Below, in pieces: positions 55,621 to 64,000 of a DNA stretch of 64,000 nt (position 1 is its first letter; each line of letters begins with the position of its first letter). The notes beneath the pieces are model-generated. The model made no database searches. It was not told the DNA's origin and saw only the letters and a program-made list of their open reading frames with translations. A program made the position numbers and the translations under genes. This DNA is from Nonlabens sp. MB-3u-79 (GTDB lineage Bacteria > Bacteroidota > Bacteroidia > Flavobacteriales > Flavobacteriaceae). Location of the stretch: NCBI RefSeq assembly GCF_002831625.1, contig NZ_CP025116.1:992001-1056000 (forward strand), given 5' to 3'.

Positions 55621-57069
55621 TTAGCCTACAGATCCTTCTAGACTTATTTCTAAAAGTTTCTGTGCTTCCACGGCAAATTCCATAGGTAATTTGTTCAACA
55701 CTTGTTTTGAAAAACCATTGACGATAAGCGCAATGGCTTTTTCTGTATCGATACCACGCTGGTTGCAATAGAAAATTTGGTCTTCACCTATTTTACTAGT
55801 GGTAGCTTCATGCTCTACTTTGGAAGTACTGTTACTGGTCTCAATGTATGGAAACGTGTGCGCTCCACATTCATTACCCATTAACAAACTATCACATTGT
55901 GAAAAGTTACGAGCATTTGTTGCTCTAGCACCTATCTTCACTAGACCTCGATAGGAATTTTGAGACTTTCCAGCACTGATACCTTTAGAGATAATGGTAG
56001 ACTTGGTGTTTTTTCCCAAGTGAATCATTTTAGTTCCAGTATCTGCTTGTTGGTAATTATTTGTTACTGCTATGGAATAAAATTCACCAATTGAGTTATC
56101 TCCTTTAAGGATACAACTAGGGTACTTCCAGGTTACGGCACTACCAGTTTCAACTTGAGTCCAAGATATTTTTGCGTTTTTCTCACAAATACCTCGTTTG
56201 GTTACAAAATTAAATACACCACCTTTTCCTTCAGCATTACCTGGATACCAGTTTTGAACAGTGGAGTATTTGATCTCTGCATCATCTAGTGCAATTAACT
56301 CTACACAAGCTGCGTGCAGCTGGTTCTCATCACGTGATGGGGCTGTACAACCTTCTAAATAAGAAACGTAACTGCCTTCGTCTGCTATAACAAGTGTTCT
56401 CTCAAACTGTCCTGTTCCACCTTCATTGATTCGGAAGTAAGTTGAAAGTTCCATAGGGCATTTCACTCCTTTGGGAATATAACAAAACGATCCATCAGAA
56501 AATACGGCGCTATTTAAAGCGGCGTAATAATTGTCATTTTGTGGAATTACTGTTCCTAAATACTTTCTTACTAATTCTGGATGTTCTTGAATAGCTTCAG
56601 AAATAGGGCAGAAAATAATTCCTTTCTCGCCTAGTGATTTCTTAAAACTTGTAGCTACAGATACAGAGTCTATCACCACGTCCATGGCAACTCCACTAAG
56701 TTTCTTTTGTTCGTCTATGGAGATTCCTAGCTTTTTAAAAGTCTCTAACAATTCTGGATCTACCTCATCTAGGCTGTCGTATTTAGGCTTAGAATTAGGG
56801 GCTGAGTAATAAGATATGGATTGAAGATCTGGTTTTTTATAGTTTACATTAGCCCATTCCGGCTCTTCCATTTCTATAAAAACTCGGTAGGCTTCAAGTC
56901 TCCATTCTAACATCCATTCTGGTTCATTTTTCTTTGAAGAAATAATACGTATCACCTCTTCACTGAGACCTACAGGAATAGTGTCGGACTTCATATCTGT
57001 ATAGAAGCCGTACTCGTACTCTTTAACCTTTAGTTCTTCCTCTAATTGTTCTTCTGTATATTTTGACAT
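55621..57069 (-). CDS. sufB: Fe-S cluster assembly protein SufB
   Basis: The main scaffold on which the cluster is built. 482 residues, with [20 protein letters not shown] near 135, [20 protein letters not shown] near 225, the [20 protein letters not shown] region and [20 protein letters not shown], whose Cys and neighbouring residues are involved in cluster formation. The length is normal. A palindrome copy lies between this gene and sufA. Confidence 0.96.
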   Translation of the reverse strand: MSKYTEEQLEEELKVKEYEYGFYTDMKSDTIPVGLSEEVIRIISSKKNEPEWMLEWRLEAYRVFIEMEEPEWANVNYKKPDLQSISYYSAPNSKPKYDSLDEVDPELLETFKKLGISIDEQKKLSGVAMDVVIDSVSVATSFKKSLGEKGIIFCPISEAIQEHPELVRKYLGTVIPQNDNYYAALNSAVFSDGSFCYIPKGVKCPMELSTYFRINEGGTGQFERTLVIADEGSYVSYLEGCTAPSRDENQLHAACVELIALDDAEIKYSTVQNWYPGNAEGKGGVFNFVTKRGICEKNAKISWTQVETGSAVTWKYPSCILKGDNSIGEFYSIAVTNNYQQADTGTKMIHLGKNTKSTIISKGISAGKSQNSYRGLVKIGARATNARNFSQCDSLLMGNECGAHTFPYIETSNSTSKVEHEATTSKIGEDQIFYCNQRGIDTEKAIALIVNGFSKQVLNKLPMEFAVEAQKLLEISLEGSVG

Positions 57070-57085
57070 TTTTTTTTCTTATAAC

Positions 57086-57101
57086 CGCTTTCGCGAAAGC
57101 G
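57086..57101. repeat. HIP-like palindrome, perfect copy, sufA-sufB spacer
   Basis: CGCTTTCGCGAAAGCG in the 49-bp spacer between sufA and sufB, so it lies in their common transcript. Confidence 0.95.
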
Positions 57102-57118
57102 TCATTTAAATCATCTTA

Positions 57119-57448
57119 CTACAGAGAGAAAGACTCTCCACAGCCACAAGTTCTTTGTGCATTAGGATTGTTGAAAACAAATCCCTTACCGTTTAAACCA
57201 CCGCTAAACTCTAACACAGTTCCCATTAGATACAAAAAGCTTTTTTTATCCACAGCGATTTTTACATCGTTTGCTTCAAATACTTTATCTGTTTCTATAG
57301 CTTGCTTATCAAAGTTTAGATCATAAGATAGACCGCTGCAGCCACCACTTTTCACTCCAACTCTTACAAAGTCTTTATCGATTGCAAATCCTTCTTCACT
57401 CATTAACTGAGCGAGTTTAGCTTTTGCGGTTTCTGATACACTTATCAT
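57119..57448 (-). CDS. sufA: SufA/IscA-type Fe-S carrier
   Basis: A 109-residue A-type carrier that takes clusters from the scaffold to target enzymes. The three Cys ligands are visible: GVKSGGCSGLSYDL and, at the end, QRTCGCGESFSL. The start is ATG 57448 (MISVSETAKAKLAQLMSEEG); a farther frame start at 57490 would add 14 residues crossing the promoter box. It heads the SUF operon. Confidence 0.93.
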   Translation of the reverse strand: MISVSETAKAKLAQLMSEEGFAIDKDFVRVGVKSGGCSGLSYDLNFDKQAIETDKVFEANDVKIAVDKKSFLYLMGTVLEFSGGLNGKGFVFNNPNAQRTCGCGESFSL

Positions 57449-57474
57449 ATTAAATAGCTTATTTATAACGATTA

Positions 57475-57482
57475 CAAATATA
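57475..57482 (-). promoter_or_regulatory. TAnnTTTG box of the SUF operon
   Basis: TATATTTG on the minus strand, 26 nt before the sufA ATG. No TTG -33 element is clear. Confidence 0.5.
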
Positions 57483-57606
57483 CAACACACTAAGCTGTAA
57501 AATCGGTCGAGCTATGATATTCTCATATAGCGTTATTTAATCTATTGATGAGTAGAGTTTTCTTAAATATTAAGTTATTTTTATGTGGCCATTCTTGCCT
57601 AAATCG

Positions 57607-57614
57607 TAGTTTTG
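57607..57614 (+). promoter_or_regulatory. TAnnTTTG box next to the thiL start
   Basis: TAGTTTTG followed by CA, ending 4 nt before ATG 57619. Suggests a leaderless or nearly leaderless thiL mRNA. Confidence 0.5.
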
Positions 57615-57618
57615 CAGG

Positions 57619-58662
57619 ATGATAGAAGACAAGTCCCCACAACGTACACCAGTAGAAAACTTAGGCGAGTTCGGCCTGATTGATTTTATAACAAAGAATT
57701 TTGAGATAGAACAAGACTCTACCATTACTGGAATAGGTGATGATGCAGCGGTTTTAAATCACACAAAGTCTACTGTAGTAACGACAGATATGCTCGTGGA
57801 AGGTGTTCACTTTGATTTGAGCTATGTACCATTAAAACATTTAGGTTATAAAGCGATTATGGTAAATTTATCTGATGTGTATGCTATGAACGCTAAAGCC
57901 ACACAGGTAACAGTATCTATTGCTATTTCAAACAGATTTCCTGTAGAAGCAGTTAACGAGTTGTATGAAGGTATTCACATGGCTTGTAAAACCTATGGAG
58001 TTGACCTTATAGGTGGTGATACCACAGCATCGCGTAGCGGTTTAGTTATTTCTGTAACGGCAATTGGCGAGCAAGATGCAGATAAAATTGTGCGTAGAAA
58101 AGGAGCAAATGAAGGAGATTTATTAGTTGTTTCTGGTGATATAGGAGCTGCTTATATGGGGTTGCAAATTCTAGAAAGAGAGAAAGCTGTTTTTAAAGCT
58201 AATCCGCAAAATCAGCCAGATATTGAGGCATATAGTTATTTATTAGAAAGACAATTAAAGCCAGAGGCTAGAAAAGATATTTGTAAATTATTAGAAGAAC
58301 TGGAGGTACACCCTACCAGTATGATCGATCTATCTGACGGATTGAGTTCTGAAATTATTCATTTATGTAAGCACAGTGAAGTAGGAATGACCTTATATGA
58401 AGATAAGATACCATTAGACCCTACAGTGATTACGGCCTGTGAAGAGTTTAATTTGGACAGTACTACAATAGCATTAAGTGGTGGAGAAGACTATGAATTG
58501 TTGTTTACTGTAAAACAGGAAGATTTTCCTAAAATAAAAGCAAATCCTAGTTTATCGGTAATAGGACATGTAGTAGATGCTTCTTACGGGATTAATTTAG
58601 TGACTCGTGGGGGAGAACAAATACCAATTAAAGCAATGGGATGGAATAGTTTTCAGGAATAA
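57619..58662 (+). CDS. thiL: Thiamine-monophosphate kinase
   Basis: Makes thiamine diphosphate, the last step of the pathway. 347 residues of the AIR synthase-like fold, with TGIGDDAAVLN near residue 40 (metal and substrate loop), MLVEGVHFDLSYVPLKHLGY near 59, DLIGGDTTASRSGLVISVT and MIDLSDGLSSEIIHL. The length and motifs are normal. It converges on the small zinc-ribbon gene with a 10-bp overlap. Confidence 0.95.
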   Translation: MIEDKSPQRTPVENLGEFGLIDFITKNFEIEQDSTITGIGDDAAVLNHTKSTVVTTDMLVEGVHFDLSYVPLKHLGYKAIMVNLSDVYAMNAKATQVTVSIAISNRFPVEAVNELYEGIHMACKTYGVDLIGGDTTASRSGLVISVTAIGEQDADKIVRRKGANEGDLLVVSGDIGAAYMGLQILEREKAVFKANPQNQPDIEAYSYLLERQLKPEARKDICKLLEELEVHPTSMIDLSDGLSSEIIHLCKHSEVGMTLYEDKIPLDPTVITACEEFNLDSTTIALSGGEDYELLFTVKQEDFPKIKANPSLSVIGHVVDASYGINLVTRGGEQIPIKAMGWNSFQE

Positions 58663-58895
58663 ATTTGCGTTCTTGCCTGTTTTCTTCTGCGATCCACATC
58701 ATTTAAGGTGCGATTAATTTGTGATTGGCGCTCGTTAAGAGGCACAATATTTCCATAAATAGTTCTTGTCATTTGTTTATGACACTTGGAACAACATATT
58801 TCTTGAATATGATCATTCACTTTGTAGGACACTCGGTAGTGGTGACCTATAATGTAACAGCCTAAGGCTTTTAAAGGAGAATATATTTTGTCCAT
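58653..58895 (-). CDS. Small zinc-ribbon-like protein
   Basis: An 80-residue protein with CCSKCHKQM in the middle, flanked upstream by a Cys and two His (GCYIIGHHYR). This Cys/His set resembles small DUF1660-like zinc-binding proteins. The C-terminal third is basic (NDVDRRRKQARTQIYS) and might contact nucleic acid. It has no signal or membrane segment. The function is unknown. Confidence 0.65.
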   Translation of the reverse strand: MDKIYSPLKALGCYIIGHHYRVSYKVNDHIQEICCSKCHKQMTRTIYGNIVPLNERQSQINRTLNDVDRRRKQARTQIYS

Positions 58896-58987
58896 ATATT
58901 AGGTTTTTATGAGATAAAAATCCTTTATCAGTGGTTAACTGACTGTAATATAGGAACTTTGTTAATAAAATTTGTTGAAAGGCATAA

Positions 58988-59743
58988 TTAATCGATGAAA
59001 TACATGTTTTTTAGGATATCTAAAGGGTTTATCAACAAAGACATGTGTCCGTTGTCGATTATTCTAGTATTTGCTCTTAGGTGAACCCGCTCTCTTTCAA
59101 CTAGTTCCACCGGCACAATTTCATCTTGTTGACCACATAAATAAGTAATGGGGAAATCAACTTCTTTTAAAAGAGGTAAATAATCACTTCTATCTCGCAT
59201 GCATTTAAGAGCTTGAATAATGCTTCTAATAGAAATTTTATCTGCTTGTTGCTTCATTAATGATATGCGAGTTTCATATAATTTTCTTTCTTCAACAGTA
59301 AATAGGTTTCCTATTGCCATACTTACATAAGCAGCTTGATGTTTTTCAATCAACTGTATCGATCGATCGCGTATTTGTTTCCGCTGCTCGGTATCGTTAG
59401 AGGCGATGCTGTTGATTAAAGTAAGAGAACGCGTTTTTTCGGGTCTCGCTTTTGCAAAAGCGCAACCTAAATAACCGCCCATACTATGACCGACCACATG
59501 AATTTTTTCTATCTTCTCAATCATTAAAATTTGATCGATCTTTAAACTGAGCTTTTCTAAGGTGTAGTCTTCCTTAAATTCTAAAGTCTTGCCATGACCA
59601 GGAAGGTCTATTTTTAACAAGGAATGAGTAGTCAGTAAATCTTGCTCTATATATTTCCATTGTTCCATGCTTCCTAAAAAGCCGTGTATCAATAGCACTA
59701 CGGGTTGATTATTGTTTATAAAGCTATAGTGTAAATCGTTCAT
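58988..59743 (-). CDS. Alpha/beta hydrolase
   Basis: A 251-residue hydrolase. The oxyanion part LLIHGFLGSMEQW lies near residue 18, the nucleophile elbow is VGHSMGGYLG (Ser near residue 89), the acid is likely the Asp in CGQQDEIVPVELV and the base is the His in IDNGHMSLL. It resembles MenH/BioH-type enzymes, but no menaquinone or biotin gene is near, so the substrate is unknown. CAFAKARPEK after the elbow is encoded by CGCTTTTGCAAAAGCG, a two-change variant of the dispersed palindrome. A promoter box lies 4 nt before the start. Confidence 0.9.
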   Translation of the reverse strand: MNDLHYSFINNNQPVVLLIHGFLGSMEQWKYIEQDLLTTHSLLKIDLPGHGKTLEFKEDYTLEKLSLKIDQILMIEKIEKIHVVGHSMGGYLGCAFAKARPEKTRSLTLINSIASNDTEQRKQIRDRSIQLIEKHQAAYVSMAIGNLFTVEERKLYETRISLMKQQADKISIRSIIQALKCMRDRSDYLPLLKEVDFPITYLCGQQDEIVPVELVERERVHLRANTRIIDNGHMSLLINPLDILKNMYFID

Positions 59744-59747
59744 GAAG

Positions 59748-59755
59748 CAAAGGTA
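59748..59755 (-). promoter_or_regulatory. TAnnTTTG box next to the hydrolase start
   Basis: TACCTTTG (minus strand), ending 4 nt before ATG 59743; a leaderless candidate without a clear -33 element. Confidence 0.5.
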
Positions 59756-59827
59756 ATAGCTAGTTCACGGATAGGTGATCATAAATGGGTCAGGGTTGTG
59801 AAATATTTGTTAATTTAGCCATTCACA

Positions 59828-61180
59828 ATGGGAAAGAACTATCTATACTTATTGAGCATCTTATTTATATTTTTGGTTTCTTGTACAGACACCGAAGATT
59901 ATGAATTGGCGAGAACAGCTTTAGATATTCGTCTGGAAGAATTGCTAGAGCAAAATGCGAATGGGCAGGGCAAAAGTTTTTTCTTATTGCCAGATAGTGA
60001 TGATTTTAATGCGATACCTCAAGATCCGTTAAATCCATTAAACACTTATAAAGTTGCTTTAGGACAATTGTTGCTGCATGAAACGGCTGCCGCTGGCGCG
60101 CCTAAAATGAGTCAAATGGAAGGCACTTATTCTTGCGCTTCCTGCCATCCTGTAGCTTCCAGCTTTTATTCTGGTCTAAGGCAAGGAATCGGGGAAGGAG
60201 GGACTGGTTTTGGTTTTGCTGGAGAAGGCAGACAAATTGATTTGAACATGCCATTGGACTCGGTAGACTTACAGCCGGTACGGGTACCTACTTTATTAAA
60301 CGTTGCTTATCAAGAAACAGCTTTGTGGAACGGTATGTTGGGAGGAACGGGTCCTAATGTAGGAACTGAATCCAGATGGGCAGCAACAGGAGTTCCTGAA
60401 AATAATTTGGGTTTTCAAGGCATAGAAACACAAGCTTTAGTAGGACAGTCCACGCACAGACTTCAAATCGATGAAAATTTTATAGATAATAATGGTTACC
60501 GATGGCTTTTTGACCAAGCCTTCCCACATGTAGCCCTCAGTTCTAGGTATACCTCACAAACTGCTGCCCTAGCACTTGCTGCCTTTAATAGGACACTTTT
60601 GGCAAACCGTTCTCCATGGCAAGATTATTTAAAAGGAGATTACAATGCTATTTCTGATCGAGAGAAAAGAGGCGCTATTGTTTTTGCAGACAAAGGAGAG
60701 TGTATAACTTGTCATACCGGTCCAGCACTGAAAGATCAGGAATTTCACGCTTTTGGCTTTGGACACTTTGACGACTCTAATGCTGCAATAGTTTTAGATG
60801 ATGCAGGCTTTGATAATGTAAAAAAAGGACGCGGAGGCTTTACAGGAGACCCATCTGATAATTATAAGTTTAAGACACCAACTCTATACAATTTACGCGA
60901 TGCAGCTTTCTACGGTCATGGTGCTACCTTTAGTAGTATAGAAGAAGTGGTGCGGTATAAAAATAATACTTCCCTACAGGATCAAAACGCTTCTTCAAAT
61001 CTGGCTTCAGAAATGGGTGCTATTCACCTTACTGAAGAAGAAATATCAGATCTTGTTTATTTTTTAGAAAACACTTTGTACGATGCAGAATTAACTCGCT
61101 ATGTGCCAGATGCCGTGCAGTCTGGGAACTGTTTTCCTAATGCAGACCCCCAAAGTAGAATTGATTTAGGCTGTAATTAA
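59828..61180 (+). CDS. Di-haem cytochrome-c peroxidase/MauG-family lipoprotein
   Basis: A 450-residue lipoprotein (MGKNYLYLLSILFIFLVSC, Cys19). Two c-type haem sites are present: CASCH at 103-107 and CITCH at 292-296, matching the two-domain bacterial cytochrome-c peroxidase/MauG layout. It probably reduces peroxide or oxidises a partner at the envelope. LQPVRVPTLLNVAYQETALW and FKTPTLYNLRDAAFYGHG are family motifs near the haems. No electron donor gene is adjacent. Confidence 0.88.
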   Translation: MGKNYLYLLSILFIFLVSCTDTEDYELARTALDIRLEELLEQNANGQGKSFFLLPDSDDFNAIPQDPLNPLNTYKVALGQLLLHETAAAGAPKMSQMEGTYSCASCHPVASSFYSGLRQGIGEGGTGFGFAGEGRQIDLNMPLDSVDLQPVRVPTLLNVAYQETALWNGMLGGTGPNVGTESRWAATGVPENNLGFQGIETQALVGQSTHRLQIDENFIDNNGYRWLFDQAFPHVALSSRYTSQTAALALAAFNRTLLANRSPWQDYLKGDYNAISDREKRGAIVFADKGECITCHTGPALKDQEFHAFGFGHFDDSNAAIVLDDAGFDNVKKGRGGFTGDPSDNYKFKTPTLYNLRDAAFYGHGATFSSIEEVVRYKNNTSLQDQNASSNLASEMGAIHLTEEEISDLVYFLENTLYDAELTRYVPDAVQSGNCFPNADPQSRIDLGCN

Positions 61181-61352
61181 AACAGTCAATTATCTATATA
61201 TCAATGGAACTTGTGCCATTACCTAGAGTCGGTTTCCAATCTATTGGACACTAATATCAACACCTTAATACTTCTAATTTTAAAGAGCTCAAATTTTTAT
61301 TTGCCTTTAATATTACTTGTATATATTTATTTAATAAGGCTGAGTTATACCT

Positions 61353-61360
61353 TACATTTG
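61353..61360 (+). promoter_or_regulatory. TAnnTTTG box of the endonuclease-family gene
   Basis: TACATTTG 20 nt before the TTG start at 61381; it supports transcription starting just upstream of that codon. Confidence 0.45.
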
Positions 61361-61380
61361 AGGGCTAAAATATTCTTGCC

Positions 61381-62370
61381 TTGTCCATTCCTTCACAATC
61401 TTTTGAGCAGTACACTGTTGCTTTTTATAATGTTGAAAATCTTTTTGACGCTATTAATGACCCACAGGTAGTAGATGAAGATTTTACTGATTTTGGCCGT
61501 AAGAATTGGACAGAAAATAGGTATCAAAAGAAACTCACTAAAATAAGCGATGCGATAAGTAAGATAGGTTTTGAACTTACCGGTAAATTACCAGCATTAG
61601 TAGGTCTTGCAGAAGTCGAGAACAAAAAAGTGCTTCACGATCTCATTACCCAACCTAAACTCGCTCAGAGCACTTATGATTTTATTCATTACAACAGTCC
61701 AGATGAGAGAGGAATAGACGTAGCTTTATTGTACGATACTCGGGTTTTTATACCTAGTCATTCAGAGCCTCTTGTTATACATTTAGAAAACGAAGAAGGG
61801 GTGCGTGATGCTACTAGGGATATACTTTATGTTGAAGGAGTTCTAGCGGGTACTCCAGTTCATATTTACGTAAATCACTGGCCGTCACGTCGCGATGGCA
61901 CAGAGACTACCGATGCCAAGAGGGTTGAGGTAGCTAGTCAATTAGTACAACACCTAGAAAAAAAGGACCCAAACAGTAAACGCACCGATCAACATTTAGA
62001 ATTAAAAGAGGCACACCATGTGATTATCATGGGGGATTTTAACGACGATCCAGAGAATAAGAGTATCAAAGAAGGAATTTTACCTATGGGTTTTGATAAT
62101 ATAACAGCTCCTTTAAAGAAGTTTCATCGAGGTTCATTGAATCATCAATTTAAATGGAATCTTTTTGATCAGATCATGATTAGTGAGAGTTTACATAATG
62201 ATGTTCCTAATTCTTTATATTTTCATAAAGCAGATATTTTTGACGACATTATGTTGAGACAATGGAAGGGAAAATATCGCGGTCAACCAGCTCGAACATT
62301 TGCAGGAAACAATTATAAAGGTGGTTATAGTGATCATTTTCCGGTTTTTGCGCTGTTCAGGAGAAACTAA
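61381..62370 (+). CDS. Endonuclease/exonuclease/phosphatase family protein
   Basis: A 329-residue protein of the DNase I-like metallophosphatase fold. FYNVENLFDAINDPQVVDED, GLAEVENKKVL, VNHWPSRRDG, IMGDFNDDPENKS and GGYSDHFPVFA give the full set of active-site motifs. The start is TTG 61381: an in-frame TAA at 61366 excludes a longer frame and the conserved FYNVEN lies at residue 15. It has no signal peptide with this start. The substrate (DNA, phospholipid or nucleotide) cannot be told. Confidence 0.88.
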   Translation: MSIPSQSFEQYTVAFYNVENLFDAINDPQVVDEDFTDFGRKNWTENRYQKKLTKISDAISKIGFELTGKLPALVGLAEVENKKVLHDLITQPKLAQSTYDFIHYNSPDERGIDVALLYDTRVFIPSHSEPLVIHLENEEGVRDATRDILYVEGVLAGTPVHIYVNHWPSRRDGTETTDAKRVEVASQLVQHLEKKDPNSKRTDQHLELKEAHHVIIMGDFNDDPENKSIKEGILPMGFDNITAPLKKFHRGSLNHQFKWNLFDQIMISESLHNDVPNSLYFHKADIFDDIMLRQWKGKYRGQPARTFAGNNYKGGYSDHFPVFALFRRN

Positions 62371-62503
62371 GACGTTATTGAACCCCAAAACGAACCTCTT
62401 AATCTATTATAGATTTGTTAAACAGAAGTAGGGATAGTTTTTTTATATATTCACCAAACTAGATATAAGCATACTATTTATAGATTTCTAATTTTTATCA
62501 TTT

Positions 62504-62519
62504 CGCTTTCGCGAAAGCG
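62504..62519. repeat. HIP-like palindrome, perfect copy, before porP
   Basis: CGCTTTCGCGAAAGCG with flanks ATTT and GAAT, in the 244-bp spacer upstream of the PorP/SprF gene. Confidence 0.95.
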
Positions 62520-62601
62520 GAATTAGAAGCAAGAAATCCAAGATCATAAGTAGAATCGTTCTATATTTAGCCATCTGAAACTGAAACCGCAACCTTAAAA
62601 C

Positions 62602-62609
62602 TAACTTTG
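62602..62609 (+). promoter_or_regulatory. TAnnTTTG box next to the porP start
   Basis: TAACTTTG ends 5 nt before ATG 62615; the alternative GTG at 62609 overlaps the box and is therefore unlikely as a start. Confidence 0.45.
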
Positions 62610-62614
62610 TGAGA

Positions 62615-63529
62615 ATGAAAAAATTACTTGCAATGGGGCTCTTTATCTCTGTCGCTGCTACTAGTATAGTAAACGCACAACAAGACCCTCAGTACACACA
62701 GTACATGTACAATCAAAACATTATCAATCCAGCCTATGCAGGAACTCAAGATGGTGTAAATATCACAGCTCTTTACAGGCAGCAGTGGTCAGGTATCACT
62801 GGAGCTCCAGAAACCATCACCCTTTCTGGTAGTACACCACTAGGGGAAAGACTAGGTTTAGGTCTCTCCATTATCTCTGACAACATAGGTCCGGTAAGTG
62901 AAACCAATGCCTATGGAGATTTCTCTTATAAACTACAAGTTGGGGAGAAAACTACACTAGCCTTAGGTCTAAAAGCAGGACTTACCTTTTTTGATGTGAA
63001 TCTGAATACCGTTCAGACCACACAACCAGGCGACCCACTTTTTTCTGAAGAACTGAACGAGACCTATTTAAATCTAGGTGCCGGCGCCTTCCTTTACGGA
63101 GATAACTGGTATGCTGGTTTTTCTGTTCCTAATATGTTGAGAAGTACACACCTTGACGAGAACGGCCTAACCTTCGGTAGTGAGACACAACATTACTTCC
63201 TAACAGGTGGATACGTTTTTGACGTTGCCGAAAATATTAAATTGAAGCCACACGTGCTAGTAAAAGGAGCTTTTGACTCTCCGGTAAGTTTTGACTTAAA
63301 TACTAACGTTTTGTTCAACAACAAATTTGAATTAGGAGTTTCTTACCGCTATGAAGATTCTTTCAGTGGATTGATAGCAATGAATATCACAGATACTATT
63401 AAAGTAGGTTATGCTTATGACCGAATAGTCTCTGATATTTCTGTAGTTTCTGATAGCTCTCACGAGGTATTTTTAACATTTGGCCTAGCCTTCCCACGTA
63501 AAGTGATGCAATCACCGCGTTTCTTCTAA
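62615..63529 (+). CDS. porP: PorP/SprF-family type IX secretion outer-membrane protein
   Basis: A 304-residue outer-membrane barrel from ATG 62615, with a Sec signal (MKKLLAMGLFISVAATSIVN, then AQ). The mature start QQDPQYTQYMYNQNIINPAY followed by AGTQDGVNITALYRQQWSG is diagnostic of PorP/SprF, the partner that holds type B cargo such as SprB at the surface. The barrel ends in a strand with FGLAFPRKVMQSPRFF. The OmpA-like gene follows 25 nt later, the usual pair. Several paralogues normally exist per genome, so this need not be the canonical PorP. Confidence 0.9.
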   Translation: MKKLLAMGLFISVAATSIVNAQQDPQYTQYMYNQNIINPAYAGTQDGVNITALYRQQWSGITGAPETITLSGSTPLGERLGLGLSIISDNIGPVSETNAYGDFSYKLQVGEKTTLALGLKAGLTFFDVNLNTVQTTQPGDPLFSEELNETYLNLGAGAFLYGDNWYAGFSVPNMLRSTHLDENGLTFGSETQHYFLTGGYVFDVAENIKLKPHVLVKGAFDSPVSFDLNTNVLFNNKFELGVSYRYEDSFSGLIAMNITDTIKVGYAYDRIVSDISVVSDSSHEVFLTFGLAFPRKVMQSPRFF

Positions 63530-63554
63530 TTCTAATCATGCAAAGAGTACAACC

Positions 63555-64000
63555 ATGAAAAAACTATACATACTTTTAATTTTATTCGTTGGTGTTGCGA
63601 TGAGCGCGCAAGCACAAACCGATAAAACTGCAAAAGCAGATAAATTATACGAGCAACTGCGTTATGTAGATGCAGCAGAGGCTTATGAAAAGCTGATCAA
63701 AAACGGAGTAAGAACCCAACACGTTTATACACAACTAGGAGATTCTTATTTTTATAACAGCGATTTTAAAAATGCCGAAAAGAATTATGCGAGAGCAATA
63801 AAAAATGATCCTCAAGTTGAGACTCTTTATAGATATGCTCAATCTTTAAAGGCTTCTCAAAAATATGATCTTTCTAATACGATCATGAATCAATTTGCAT
63901 CTCTAAAGCCCGGAGACGATCGTGCTAAGGAATACAAATCAAACCCAAATTATATCAATGACATTCTTGGTATGAAAGTAGGTTTTACTACTAAATCTCA
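63555..64000 (+). CDS. OmpA/TPR-PD40-family protein, N-terminal part (3' end outside window)
   Basis: Starts at ATG 63555 with a Sec signal (MKKLYILLILFVGVAMSAQA) and runs off the right edge after 148 residues. The visible mature part is TPR-like (ADKLYEQLRYVDAAEAYEKL, then GDSYFYNSDFKNAEKNYARA). In flavobacteria the gene after PorP/SprF encodes a periplasmic protein with TPRs, PD40 propeller and an OmpA domain, related to PorE. Only the TPR part is visible, so the rest is inferred. Confidence 0.82.
   Translation, partial: MKKLYILLILFVGVAMSAQAQTDKTAKADKLYEQLRYVDAAEAYEKLIKNGVRTQHVYTQLGDSYFYNSDFKNAEKNYARAIKNDPQVETLYRYAQSLKASQKYDLSNTIMNQFASLKPGDDRAKEYKSNPNYINDILGMKVGFTTKS

Noticed and set aside
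61211..61471. 86-codon hydrophobic frame overlapping the endonuclease-family gene
   Set aside because: It overlaps a gene with full catalytic motifs in another frame and crosses the promoter box; its Leu/Ile-rich text is typical of A+T-rich shadow frames.
62609..62614. GTG start for the PorP/SprF gene
   Set aside because: It overlaps the TAnnTTTG box; ATG 62615 begins a standard signal peptide.

Overview
The window looks like chromosomal DNA of a marine Flavobacteriaceae bacterium (Bacteroidota). The evidence is internal. There are type IX secretion and gliding parts (SprE/PorW, PorP/SprF, a protein with a type A sorting tail), many lipoproteins with short LxSC lipoboxes, a TonB-dependent receptor with a carboxypeptidase-regulatory-like domain, several families largely confined to flavobacteria (DUF6341, DUF6427, DUF4254, DUF5687, DUF6168, DUF6090), an ATP synthase cluster lacking atpD and atpC, and TAnnTTTG promoter boxes. 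The genus cannot be fixed from sequence alone; the dense GCTTTCGCGAAAGC palindromes recall Nonlabens/Dokdonia-like genomes (from memory, not checked). No rRNA, tRNA, CRISPR array, prophage or insertion sequence was seen.

Layout. 1-9.6 kb: the start of an M1-type peptidase lipoprotein, a TonB-dependent receptor, a small exported TPR-like protein and a giant alpha-2-macroglobulin lipoprotein. 9.7-13.9 kb: a minus-strand GT9/DUF4254/DUF6427 group, DUF6341 and purD. 14.2-18.7 kb: a small polysaccharide locus (PaaK-like ligase, GT2, WcaJ-type sugar transferase, UDP-glucuronate decarboxylase). 18.7-23.5 kb: an M23 peptidase, a two-subunit CoA transferase split by a four-helix-bundle gene, a lipoprotein and a PaaE-like reductase. 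23.6-26.4 kb: an ABC exporter (DUF5687 permease plus ATPase) with two tandem small membrane proteins. 27-35.8 kb: sprE, bactofilin, DUF6168 and atpBEFHAG. 36-45.7 kb: housekeeping genes (tdk, alr, mscL, asd), a T9SS cargo protein, a prolyl oligopeptidase, an ABC ATPase and a LEA2 lipoprotein. 45.8-57.5 kb: truB, a DjlA-like protein and a full SUF iron-sulfur operon (sufA-B-lipoprotein-C-D, then sufS-META lipoprotein-sufE-sufT-DUF2480) interrupted by three unrelated ORFs, one broken by a frameshift. 57.6-64 kb: thiL, a small zinc-ribbon protein, an alpha/beta hydrolase, a di-haem cytochrome-c peroxidase, an endonuclease/phosphatase-family protein, PorP/SprF and the start of its OmpA/TPR partner.

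The most striking feature is a dispersed 16-bp perfect palindrome, CGCTTTCGCGAAAGCG: 8 perfect copies and 9 with one mismatch in 64 kb, spread evenly and found as often inside genes as between them. Inside genes it is read as AFAKA or RFRES in unrelated proteins, so it adds the same peptide to purD, a glycosyltransferase, SprE, an ATP synthase subunit, an ABC ATPase and others. It behaves like a highly iterated palindrome (compare cyanobacterial HIP1). Other unusual points are the inverted-repeat-flanked four-helix-bundle cassette inside the CoA-transferase operon, an asd terminator-like hairpin that covers the start of the next gene, a small family of intergenic hairpins, and five genes whose TAnnTTTG box lies 4-5 nt before the ATG, suggesting leaderless mRNAs.
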